From assembly GCA_029289235.1 (NCBI GenBank), contig JARFTZ010000042.1, forward strand, positions 1 through 34,369: DNA of 34,369 nucleotides. The letters run 5' to 3'. This document shows positions 8,474-15,858 of the stretch, in pieces. A model generated the notes under the pieces. That model did no database searches and had not been told where the DNA came from. It saw nothing but the letters and a program-made list of their open reading frames with translations. Origin of the DNA: Gammaproteobacteria bacterium (GTDB lineage Bacteria; Pseudomonadota; Gammaproteobacteria; Burkholderiales; Rhodocyclaceae). Position 1 is the first letter of the stretch; every line of letters starts with the position of its first letter. Position numbers and translations under genes: made by a program.

Positions 8474-8600
8474 TTTCGACGCCTCAAGATAGTCAAGAAG
8501 CCTGCTTCTGCGTTTCGATGCCAGAAGCTCGGTTTTAAGCCTGCTCGGAATTAAACGCAGAGTTTCCTCTGCACAGTAAGAAGGCAGCATATTGCGTGCC

Positions 8601-8632
8601 AAAAACTAAAAAACCATGTTTATCAGATGGTT
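8601..8632 (-). terminator. Likely terminator after the DAHP-synthase-like gene (minus strand)
   Basis: On the minus strand a 6-bp stem AACCAT/ATGGTT (8612-8617 and 8627-8632) is followed directly by TTTTAGTTTTT. The stem is short but the T-run is strong. It lies between the DAHP-synthase-like gene and the PEP-CTERM gene. Confidence 0.5.
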
Positions 8633-8690
8633 AATTCAAGCCCCGATGTTCTCTTCGAAGTGTTGTGTAAATATTGCCGACAAGTGCTTC

Positions 8691-8780
8691 TCGGCCGCGC
8701 TCAATGGCTTAGGCGTTTGCCTCGACAGCAGGCTGCTGGCACAAGGCCTGGTTGCCGAGTTGAGCCTTGCTCGTGGCGTG
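8691..8780 (+). pseudogene. Fragment of a LysR-type regulator
   Basis: Translation here gives SAALNGLGVCLDSRLLAQG, closely matching SALNGVGVCLDSTLLAHD of the intact LysR protein encoded at 5478-6389. The DNA is also similar to that gene's 3' part. No helix-turn-helix and no start are present, so this is a leftover of a related regulator gene. It is the only recognisable content of the 8633-8839 gap. Confidence 0.55.
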
Positions 8781-8839
8781 AGGCGAAACTTGCCTTCGGG
8801 TGGGGCCGGCCTGGGCCTGCTGCCCAGGGAAATGAATAA

Positions 8840-9949
8840 TCAGATCGGAGGGAGGCGCTGGGGTACCGGGCGGTTTATTCGCTTTTCCAGCACGGTGCGC
8901 AGCGATTGGGCTGCCCCCCGGATGACCGTCTCGGTGGTTTCCCAGTCGATACAGGGGTCGGTAATCGAGCGACCATAGGCCAGTTGCCGGCGATCTTCTG
9001 AAATCTTCTGGTTTCCCGCCAGCAGATTCGATTCGAGCATGACCCCGATCAGCGAGCGATTCCCGGCGTGTATCTGGCCAATGACGTTCGCGAGGACCGA
9101 AGCCTGCAGCTCGGGCTTGCCGAAACTGTTGGCATGGGAGCAATCGACCACGATGTTGTCGAGCAGCCCGGCCATGCGCATCGCGCGCTCGGCGTTCTGG
9201 ACGCTGGCCGGATCGTAGTTCGGTCGTCCGTCGCCGCCGCGCAGCACCAGGTGCCCGTAGGGGTTGCCGGGCGTATGGAACATGCAGGGGTGGCCGTGAC
9301 TGTCGACGGTGACAAAGCGATGCCGCAGCCGTGTGGCGGCGATTGCGTTGATCGCGTTGTCGAGCGAGCCATTGGTGCCATTCTTGAAGGCAACCGGCGT
9401 CGGCAGCCCGGAGGCGATTTCCCGGTGGGTTTGCGATTCGATGGAGCGGACCCCGATGATCGTCCAGGTGATCAGGTCGCCGTAGTACTGCTGCGAGAGG
9501 GGGCTGACGGCTTCGGTCGCGATCGGCAGGCCGATCTTGTTCACGTTGCGAAGAAACGTGCGTGCCTTTTTCAGGCCTTTGTTGATGTCGAACGATTCGT
9601 TCAGGTCCGGGTCATTCACGTACCCCTTCCAGCCCCGGGTCGTCAGCGACTTTTCAAGAAAAACACGCATCACGACCAGCAGCGTGGAGCTGACTTCGTC
9701 CGCCAGCTTCTTCAGGCGGCGGGCGTAATCGAGGCCGGCAACGGGGTCATGGATCGTGCATGGCCCGACAACGACCAGCAAGCGATGGTCGGCCCGGTCG
9801 AGGATGCGCCTGACGGCTTCGCGCGAGTTCTCGACGGCCTGGGCGGCTTCGGGTGTCAGCGGAAGCTCGTTCTGGACGTCGATGGGCGTTATCGCGCTTT
9901 CCGGGCGACTTGCAGAAGCTGTTGCAGTCAGAAAACTGTGACGTGGCAT
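8840..9949 (-). CDS. Class I DAHP synthase homologue with altered substrate-phosphate motif
   Basis: This 369-residue protein is homologous along its length to AroG/AroF/AroH DAHP synthases. Those enzymes condense phosphoenolpyruvate with erythrose 4-phosphate at the entry to aromatic amino-acid synthesis. Many active-site elements are kept: GPCTIHDP (near 62-69), the MRV arginine and EK lysine, ESQTHRE, the FKNGTNG lysine, LRGG, the GH histidine and DCSHANS. The motif that reads KPRT in the E. coli enzyme is KSLT here, and the serine before GLP is isoleucine. From memory both positions contact the erythrose 4-phosphate phosphate group. The protein may therefore be a diverged paralogue with another substrate. 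It is co-directional with acr3, 114 bases downstream. No good ribosome binding site precedes the ATG. Confidence 0.85.
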   Translation of the reverse strand: MPRHSFLTATASASRPESAITPIDVQNELPLTPEAAQAVENSREAVRRILDRADHRLLVVVGPCTIHDPVAGLDYARRLKKLADEVSSTLLVVMRVFLEKSLTTRGWKGYVNDPDLNESFDINKGLKKARTFLRNVNKIGLPIATEAVSPLSQQYYGDLITWTIIGVRSIESQTHREIASGLPTPVAFKNGTNGSLDNAINAIAATRLRHRFVTVDSHGHPCMFHTPGNPYGHLVLRGGDGRPNYDPASVQNAERAMRMAGLLDNIVVDCSHANSFGKPELQASVLANVIGQIHAGNRSLIGVMLESNLLAGNQKISEDRRQLAYGRSITDPCIDWETTETVIRGAAQSLRTVLEKRINRPVPQRLPPI

Positions 9950-10063
9950 GAGGAAGGAAGCGCTGAGTCAGGCGAGTGTGTCGACAGCGGCGGGCCGCGA
10001 AAGTGGCAGCGATTTTAAGGAGTCTCGCGTTGTTTAGCCAGACAGTCCCGACCTGACCCCGAT

Positions 10064-11140
10064 TCAGTGCGAGGCGGGTACCTCATACCATCGCTTCGTC
10101 TGGTTCACCACCTTGACCACCAGCAACATCACCGGCACTTCGATCAACACGCCGACCACCGTAGCCAGCGCCGCGCCGGATTCGAAGCCGAACAGGCTGA
10201 TCGCCGCGGCGACGGCCAGCTCGAAGAAGTTCGACGCGCCGATCAGCGCCGACGGGCAGGCCACCGAGTGTTTCTCGCCGACTCTCCGGTTCAGCCAGTA
10301 GGCCAGCGACGAGTTGAAGAAGACCTGGATCAGGATCGGGACCGCAAGCAGCGCAATGATCAGCGGCTGCTCGATGATCGCCTTGCCCTGGAAGGCAAAG
10401 AGCAGTACCAGCGTGGCCAGCAGCGCGGTGATCGACCACGGGCCGATCTTCTCCATCGCCGCGTCGAACGCCGCCTGGCCGCCCTTGAGCAGCGATTTGC
10501 GCCAGAGCTGGGCGAGGATCACCGGAATGACGATGTACAGCACGACCGAGGTGAACAAGGTGTCCCACGGCACGGTGATTGCCGAAATGCCGAGCAGGAA
10601 AGCCACCAGCGGCGCGAAGGCGAAGATCATGATCGTGTCGTTCAACGCCACCTGCGACAGGGTGAACAGCGGGTCGCCGTTGGTCAGCCGGCTCCATACG
10701 AAGACCATCGCCGTGCACGGCGCCGCGGCCAACAGGATCAGTCCGGCGATGTAGCTGTCGAGCTGATCGGCCGGCAGATACGGCGCGAAGAGCTGGCGAA
10801 TGAACAGCCAGCCGAGGAAGGCCATCGAGAACGGCTTGACCAGCCAGTTGATGAACAAGGTTACGCCGATGCCGCGTACGTGCTGGCGCACCTCGTGCAG
10901 CGCACCGAAATCGACCTTCACCAGCATCGGGATGATCATCACCCAGATCAGCAGCCCGACCGGCAGGTTCACCTGCGCGAACTCCATGCGGCCTATCGCC
11001 TGAAACACGCCGGGCAAGGTCTGGCCGAACACCACCCCGGCGACGATGCAAAGGAAAACCCACACCGTCAGGTAGCGTTCGAAGGCGCTCATCAGCGCAC
11101 CCGCCGACTGCTTGATCGCCACTTCACATTGCGCGCTCAT
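10064..11140 (-). CDS. acr3: Arsenite efflux permease Acr3
   Basis: This 358-residue membrane protein of the Acr3 (BART superfamily) group expels arsenite across the inner membrane using the proton gradient. Ten hydrophobic segments are visible. The essential cysteine lies in LLAAAPCTAMVFVWS near residue 141, and the conserved glutamate in GASNFFELAVA near 309. The ATG at 11140 overlaps the stop of arsC (ATGA), so the two are translationally coupled. An internal ATG 16 codons in (MSAFERYLTVW) could also serve as start. Gene order on the minus strand is arsR, broken arsC, arsC, acr3, a common arsenic resistance layout. Confidence 0.95.
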   Translation of the reverse strand: MSAQCEVAIKQSAGALMSAFERYLTVWVFLCIVAGVVFGQTLPGVFQAIGRMEFAQVNLPVGLLIWVMIIPMLVKVDFGALHEVRQHVRGIGVTLFINWLVKPFSMAFLGWLFIRQLFAPYLPADQLDSYIAGLILLAAAPCTAMVFVWSRLTNGDPLFTLSQVALNDTIMIFAFAPLVAFLLGISAITVPWDTLFTSVVLYIVIPVILAQLWRKSLLKGGQAAFDAAMEKIGPWSITALLATLVLLFAFQGKAIIEQPLIIALLAVPILIQVFFNSSLAYWLNRRVGEKHSVACPSALIGASNFFELAVAAAISLFGFESGAALATVVGVLIEVPVMLLVVKVVNQTKRWYEVPASH

Positions 11141-11646
11141 TGCCCGGTTGCTCCAACAGCCTCGTGAATCAATCGCGCGGCCGTCGCCACGTCCTTCGCC
11201 GACATGGATTCGAGATCCAGCGCAAGAAAGGCCTTGATGCGCTTTTCCAGGGCCTGATAGGCGACTTCAAACGCTTCGCGCCGGGCTTCCATCGGTTCGA
11301 CATGCGCCGGATCGGCGATGCCCCAGTGCGCGGTCGTCGGATGCCCCGGCCAGATCGGGCAGGTTTCGCCCGCCGCGCTGGCGCAGACGGTGAAGATGTA
11401 GTCGATGTGCGGCGCACCGGGCGCGGCGAACTCGTCCCACGACTTGCTGCGTACCTCCGCAGGCAGCGGCACGCCATGCTTCTCCAGCGTTTCCAGCGCC
11501 ACCGGATTCACCTTGCCCGACGGCTGGCTGCCCGCCGAATAGGTGCGCACCCGGCCCTGGCCGAGATGGTTGAACAGCGCCTCGCCGAGAATCGAGCGGG
11601 CGGAGTTGCCGGTGCAAAGTACCAGGACGGTCTTGAGATTGCTCAT
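11137..11646 (-). CDS. arsC: Arsenate reductase ArsC (low-molecular-weight phosphatase type)
   Basis: This 169-residue cytoplasmic arsenate reductase belongs to the family related to low-molecular-weight tyrosine phosphatases. The N-terminal catalytic P-loop is CTGNSARS (CX5R, near residues 11-18). Two further cysteines in FTVCASAAGETCPIWPG can form the disulphide relay that thioredoxin reduces. It converts arsenate to arsenite for export by Acr3. Two adjacent ATG codons are present; the one at 11646 has the better spacing from AAAGGA. The stop overlaps the acr3 start. A decayed second arsC lies directly upstream. Confidence 0.92.
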   Translation of the reverse strand: MSNLKTVLVLCTGNSARSILGEALFNHLGQGRVRTYSAGSQPSGKVNPVALETLEKHGVPLPAEVRSKSWDEFAAPGAPHIDYIFTVCASAAGETCPIWPGHPTTAHWGIADPAHVEPMEARREAFEVAYQALEKRIKAFLALDLESMSAKDVATAARLIHEAVGATGQ

Positions 11647-11689
11647 CATGTGTTCCTTTTGGTTTGATTGAAGGAGATAGCGGGCTGCC

Positions 11690-11979
11690 TCAGCCCTGTG
11701 CGCGACCGATGCCATCCAATTGTTTCTGGAGCGAAAGGCTGTCCAGTTTTTCGAAAGGCAGGCTGGCGAACAGCTAAATGCGGTGGGCAAGCAGGCGGTA
11801 AGCCGAAGACACCGCCTCAGGCTTGGATTTTTCATCGCCTTCGACATTCGCAGGGTCCTCGATTCCCCAGTGCGCCGTCATGGGCTGACCGGGCCATACC
11901 GGACAAACCTCGCCCGCGGCGTTGTCGCAAACCGTGATAACGAAATCCATCGTCGGCGCTCCAGGGGCAAAGGAAAAGA
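11690..11979 (-). pseudogene. Decayed second arsC (5' truncated, nonsense mutation)
   Basis: Reading the minus strand gives FAPGAPTMDFVITVCDNAAGEVCPVWPGQP and onward through MTAHWGIEDPANVE. This is the C-terminal 60% of an ArsC with the resolving cysteines intact. Codons at 11776-11774 are TAG, in a place where relatives have a sense codon (RI-stop-LF). The frame then continues with recognisable ArsC sequence to a second stop at 11692-11690. The P-loop half is absent; similarity fades before about 11979. It differs from the intact arsC in sequence, so it is a separate homologue rather than a fresh duplication. It sits between arsR and the working arsC. Confidence 0.85.
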
Positions 11980-12008
11980 GCGTTGATAATCCTCTCGCTC
12001 ATCGCCGT

Positions 12009-12371
12009 TTATTTTTCACTTGGGTTGGAGGTCGCGGTACGGTGTTCGGCCGTCGTGGCGCTGCTGGCGGCTTTCGGCAGGCAGGCGGCTCCCCCGCAGC
12101 AGTTGCTGGTCAGGAAGGCAATCAAGTCATCCATCGTTTCGTACTCGACCGAGTAACGGATGAAACGGCTTTCCCGCACCCCCTTGATCAGGCTGGCGCG
12201 GCTTAGATGGGAGAGATGAAAGGACAGTGTCGCCCCCGGAAGCCCCAGCCTCTCGGCGATGGTACTGACGTTCATCCCCTCCGGCCCGGCCTCGACCAGC
12301 AACCGAAAGATGGTTAGACGGGATTCGTGCCCCAGGGCGGCAAGCAGTTCGGCGGCGTTTTTCGTTTCCAT
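12009..12371 (-). CDS. arsR: ArsR-family metalloregulator
   Basis: This 120-residue winged-helix repressor of the ArsR/SmtB family begins METKNAAELLAALGHESRLTIFRLL. The recognition region is LGLPGATLSFHLSHLSRASLI. It lacks the ELCVCDL arsenic-binding motif of the E. coli type, but has a cysteine cluster near the C-terminus (SNCCGGAACLP) that could bind As(III), as in C-terminal-cysteine ArsR types. The ATG at 12371 is preferred over an upstream ATG at 12407, which adds sequence unlike the family. It heads the ars operon and is expected to repress it until arsenite binds. The border repeat of the neighbouring island begins only 61 bases upstream. Confidence 0.92.
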   Translation of the reverse strand: METKNAAELLAALGHESRLTIFRLLVEAGPEGMNVSTIAERLGLPGATLSFHLSHLSRASLIKGVRESRFIRYSVEYETMDDLIAFLTSNCCGGAACLPKAASSATTAEHRTATSNPSEK

Positions 12372-12378
12372 GGTTCCA

Positions 12379-12407
12379 AGTTTATGGAAATATGAAAACG
12401 ACGTCAA
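12379..12407 (-). promoter_or_regulatory. Possible promoter of the ars operon
   Basis: TTGACG (12402-12407) and TAAACT (12379-12384) are 17 bp apart on the minus strand. Transcription would begin almost at the arsR ATG, implying a leaderless message, so the assignment is tentative. AT-rich near-direct repeats here could be the ArsR operator. Confidence 0.35.
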
Positions 12408-12431
12408 TCACTGATTCACCTGTCCTATCGT

Positions 12432-12450
12432 CCGCAGCTTAAGTTGAGAC
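12432..12450 (-). repeat. Border repeat, left copy
   Basis: On the minus strand this reads GTCTCAACTTAAGCTGCGG. It matches three copies at 19859-19986 that lie on the + strand, so the copies face each other across the 12.4-20.0 kb block. It is followed by a run of ten G at 12455-12464. I take it as a mobile-element end or recombination target. The rest of 12465-12594 holds only a 12-bp palindrome (TCGATTAATCGA) and no gene. Confidence 0.6.
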
Positions 12451-12594
12451 TCCAGGGGGGGGGGCGATCTTCTTTGTTCTTTGAATTCGATTAATCGACT
12501 CGGTGTCAGCAGGTTCTTGCCAAGATGCCTGCGACTCTAGTTCGGCCTGAGCCGTCGTTGACCTGATGTGCCGAGTCGGGCGGCAAAGTGCCGG

Positions 12595-13293
12595 TTACCT
12601 GCCATTCCGTCGAAAATTACGTTGAACGGCAGCTTCTCCTCCCGGTGAACTCACACACCCGACCCCTATGTGCACACCCCAACTATGCTCACATACTCTG
12701 AGAATCGGGTTCAGCCGCAGCCAAGCGCGAATCTCCACGACAGTACAAGCCCACAATGGCACTGAGCGTAGCTTGCGCCCCTTGCCGTGTAGATGGACAC
12801 AGGCGGCACCGTCGAGAACGACGTCGACCACGCGTACGCCGATGACCTCGGAGACCCGCGCACCGGTGTTGTAGAGCATGGCCAACAGCAGATGATCTCG
12901 TTGCGAAGACCAGCTTTCCCCGGGTTGTCCCAGCACCGCGACCATTTCCTCCCGCGTGAGATAGTCCAACATGGACCGCTCGAAGCGTTTCATCGGCACG
13001 CCCAGTGCCTGCTCAACTACATGCAACGAGGCAATGTCACGCCTGCCGGCAAACTTCAGGAACGCACGCAGCGCAGTCAATCTCAGGTTCCGGCTGCGAA
13101 CCCCGTTATGCCGTTTTTGCTCCAGATGATCCAAGAACGCCAGGATCAGTTCAGGTTTGATGTCGATCAATTGCAGACTGCTCGGCGTCTTGCCCAACTG
13201 GTGGCCGGTAAAATCCAGGAAGAGCATTAAGGCATCGCGGTAGCAAGCCACCGTGCGTGGGCTGGTTGCCCGCTGCATGACCAGATACTCCAT
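12595..13293 (-). pseudogene. Truncated tyrosine recombinase (XerC/phage-integrase type)
   Basis: The 232-residue frame has the SAM-like N-terminal DNA-binding domain (SPRTVACYRDALMLFLDF, then LRLTALRAFLKF). The first half of the catalytic domain follows, with the arginine in YNTGARVSEV near residue 145 and the lysine in KGRKLRSVPLW near 172. After about residue 194 (near base 12714) the sequence no longer resembles the family, and the HxxR, H/W and tyrosine residues are missing. The frame also begins directly after an in-frame stop, without the usual N-terminal residues. It is therefore broken at both ends and inactive. It lies just inside the left border repeat of the lower-GC block. Confidence 0.8.
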
Positions 13294-13329
13294 CCGTCAC
13301 GTCGGCACAGGACTATTTATTCAATCGAG

Positions 13330-13355
13330 CCGGGGGGATGCCCCCCCCGGTTTTT
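13330..13355. terminator. GC-rich hairpin downstream of the sugar-acid operon
   Basis: CCGGGGGG (13330-13337) pairs with CCCCCCGG (13343-13350), followed by five T on the + strand. The operon ending at 13385 runs on the minus strand, where no T-run follows the stem. It may still block the operon transcript, or it may terminate transcription entering from the recombinase side. Confidence 0.45.
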
Positions 13356-13384
13356 CGCTAAAGGTTTTTCAACCAATCAAACCG

Positions 13385-14785
13385 TTATTTCGTCAGACCG
13401 AAGGCCTCGTCTTGCTCTTTACGGAGACGCAGCAGAACTGAGTCCGCTGGTAGCTGCACGTCCTCATAACAGATCAGGTTTCCTGCCGGAACGTCACGAA
13501 CGAGAGACAGGTTGCTGAAAAGGTAGAACGGTAATGGCGAACCCGGGCCGACCGGAGTTGCTGTCTCTATGACTGCGTCAACGCCATCGATCGTATGATG
13601 ATGCCCTCCCATTTGCAGTAGATGCCCCGCTTTCAGGTCACGCGTCGCACGCCCTTGCAGATCGCAGATGGGACGAAGGTTGTCACCACCGGTAGCGTGT
13701 CCCATGGTTGCTGCGGCCAGCACGGTGGTGCCGGTCTCGACGCCAAGCAGATGCCGAGGAATATAGATCGCGGCATATTTGCCGTTGCGACTGACCGGAT
13801 GGCCTTTGGCCTCCAACACTTTCCACGATTTTTTGTCCTTGCACTCGACGACAATGAACTCGCCGCCTGCCATGCTGACTTCGTCCGGGCGGCGCAGACA
13901 GTTGAAAATATCTAGTTTGCCGGGCGCATCGAAGAGTCCCCCATCCGCTTTTGGGCAGAAGAGGTCGGGCATTTCCTGCATGCGCGCGACAGGTGCGTGG
14001 AAGAGTGGGCGATCCGGGACAAGGCCAGTTGCATTCGCCACGACTGTCATCTCGCACAGGTCGGGAACAGAACGCATGGAGAGTTTGCTCAACAAGGTCG
14101 CCCGCGCGTTGACTACGTCGATTACGGGTCTGTCCCCGAGGAGCCATTGATCGGTCAGACCGGGAACGTCCAGGGTTGTCTTCTGCCCTTCGCAAACGAG
14201 CTTTTGTTTCTCAGGATCAAATACAAAATCGTATTCGCTGGATTTTCCGGCGCCAACGACAGTCAATCCCAGCGCGCGGGCCCAACTGATGAGTCCGATC
14301 AACATGCTGGGTTGGTCGCCGTCACCGGTGGTGTACACCCGATCCTTGGCTTGGGCCTTTTGGGCCAGAATGGAGCCAACCACGGATTCGGTTTCCTTCG
14401 ATACCATCACGACATGCATCCCGTGATCAATGGCCATTTCGGCCGCGGCGGCGCTGGTTTCTGGTGCGCCACTACTTTCGACCAGGACGTCAAGTGGTAG
14501 GCTTGCGACCTTTTCGAAACAGTCGACAACGACCACGAAGCCTTCCGCGTAGCATTTTTGTGCTTCGGAAGCTGTATCGCAGATGCGGATTTTTTCGGCG
14601 GGGATTCCCGCGTCTGCTAAGGCATCGACCGCGCGCTGAACGGTACGGGTACATACAGCAGGAACCTCCAGGTGTGGCATGTCGCGAGCCTGGAAGAGGA
14701 AGGAGGCGCCAAACTCGCCGGCGCCCAGGAGGCAGGCGCGTACCGGGTGATCAGCCGGGCGCTTAAACAGATTCTGATAGAACAT
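13385..14785 (-). CDS. SAF-domain NAD(P)-binding oxidoreductase (COG4091 type)
   Basis: This is a 466-residue protein of the group annotated as predicted homoserine dehydrogenase with a C-terminal SAF domain. The N-terminal Rossmann fold carries ACLLGAGEFGASF near residues 18-30. The middle holds a conserved VMVSKETESVVG stretch near 150, and the SAF domain covers roughly the last 100 residues (KAGHLLQMGGHHH). True homoserine dehydrogenase is unlikely, because the setting is a permease, a dehydrogenase and a catabolic activator. Members sit in sugar-acid and polyol degradation operons, but I cannot name its reaction. AAAGGA precedes the ATG. It is the third gene of the sigma-54 operon. Confidence 0.8.
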   Translation of the reverse strand: MFYQNLFKRPADHPVRACLLGAGEFGASFLFQARDMPHLEVPAVCTRTVQRAVDALADAGIPAEKIRICDTASEAQKCYAEGFVVVVDCFEKVASLPLDVLVESSGAPETSAAAAEMAIDHGMHVVMVSKETESVVGSILAQKAQAKDRVYTTGDGDQPSMLIGLISWARALGLTVVGAGKSSEYDFVFDPEKQKLVCEGQKTTLDVPGLTDQWLLGDRPVIDVVNARATLLSKLSMRSVPDLCEMTVVANATGLVPDRPLFHAPVARMQEMPDLFCPKADGGLFDAPGKLDIFNCLRRPDEVSMAGGEFIVVECKDKKSWKVLEAKGHPVSRNGKYAAIYIPRHLLGVETGTTVLAAATMGHATGGDNLRPICDLQGRATRDLKAGHLLQMGGHHHTIDGVDAVIETATPVGPGSPLPFYLFSNLSLVRDVPAGNLICYEDVQLPADSVLLRLRKEQDEAFGLTK

Positions 14786-14823
14786 GATTTTCCTTTGGTG
14801 ATGTTGTAATCGGGCTAACTGGA

Positions 14824-15813
14824 TTAAGGCCGGAAGACGATCTTGATTGCAGCATCATCCTTGTCGGCAAGCTCGAAACCGGCTTTGATATCGGCCAATG
14901 GAAACTCGTGCGTGATCAGCGGACGGACGTCAACCAGGCCGAGTTCCAGGGGACGCATGGTCTCGGGGAACCAGACGTAGCGCTGCTGCCAAGTGTGGTG
15001 TACGAGGCAGGTGTTGATGAATTCGAGTCCGTCGTCGTGCCACCGGCTGATGTTGAGGGTGATTGGCGTCGTAACCCAGCTGTAGAAGACGAACTTGCCG
15101 TTGTGCTTGATCATTTCACTGGCGGCATTAAACGACTCCGCAGAGCCGGCAGCCTCGACCACCACGTCAGCTCCGATGCCATTGGTCAGGGCCTTAACGA
15201 CCGCGACAGGGTCTTCCTTTTTAAGATTGACGGTTACATCTACCCCGAGGTTGCGGGCAAGGTCCAGCTTGCCGTCCAGAACATCCACCAGGATTACGCG
15301 GGACGCTCCCTTCTTCTTGGCGCATTGGGCGATGATTTGGCCGGCGAAGCCGCCCCCCATGACGACGACCGTGTCGCCAAGCTGGACGCCACTATTGAGG
15401 CCCGAGTACATCGCGCATGAGATCGGTTCGCCCAGCGACGAGATGTCCATGTCCAGCCCAAGGGGCGCCGGTTGCAACTGGAAGGCTTTGGACGCGAAGT
15501 AATCGGCGTAGTTGTTGTTCCAGCCGAACGCGACGACCTTATCGCCGACCTTGTAGTCAGCAACCTTGTCACCAACGGCAACAACCTCCCCGCCACTTTC
15601 ATGTCCGAGAAGGAACGGGAACGAGGGGTCTTGCCGGAATTCGGCCGTCTTCGGCGGAAGAAGGCCGCGATAGAAATTCTTGTCGGACCCGCAGATACCA
15701 ATCAGGTGGTTCTTGACGATGATGTCATCGTCACCGCAGATTAGGTCACGTTCGATCAATTCAATATCGTATGGGCCGTTTAGGCGGGCGGCGCGAGTGG
15801 TGAACTTTTTCAT
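14824..15813 (-). CDS. Zinc-type alcohol/polyol dehydrogenase (MDR family) lacking the structural zinc loop
   Basis: This is a 329-residue medium-chain dehydrogenase related to sorbitol and threonine dehydrogenases. The catalytic zinc ligands appear as Cys in GICGSD near residue 41 and His-Glu in LLGHESGGEV near 69-70. The coenzyme-binding glycine motif is MGGGFAGQ near 152. The four-cysteine lobe that holds the structural zinc in most relatives, after GDKVVAF, is absent, which explains the short length. AGAGGA precedes the ATG. The gene lies between the GntP permease and the SAF oxidoreductase in one operon, so it probably oxidises the imported polyol or sugar acid. The substrate is unknown. 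Confidence 0.85.
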   Translation of the reverse strand: MKKFTTRAARLNGPYDIELIERDLICGDDDIIVKNHLIGICGSDKNFYRGLLPPKTAEFRQDPSFPFLLGHESGGEVVAVGDKVADYKVGDKVVAFGWNNNYADYFASKAFQLQPAPLGLDMDISSLGEPISCAMYSGLNSGVQLGDTVVVMGGGFAGQIIAQCAKKKGASRVILVDVLDGKLDLARNLGVDVTVNLKKEDPVAVVKALTNGIGADVVVEAAGSAESFNAASEMIKHNGKFVFYSWVTTPITLNISRWHDDGLEFINTCLVHHTWQQRYVWFPETMRPLELGLVDVRPLITHEFPLADIKAGFELADKDDAAIKIVFRP

Positions 15814-15858
15814 TTGATCCTCTGTTTAGTGAGTGGGAAACGTATTGGCACTTGGGAG

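Noticed and set aside
10067-11167. Long + strand frame of 366 codons over acr3
   Set aside because: It is antisense to acr3 and highly charged, with no domain.
12455-12464. Run of ten G as a functional element
   Set aside because: It could be a sequencing or assembly homopolymer beside the border repeat. Nothing else supports a role.
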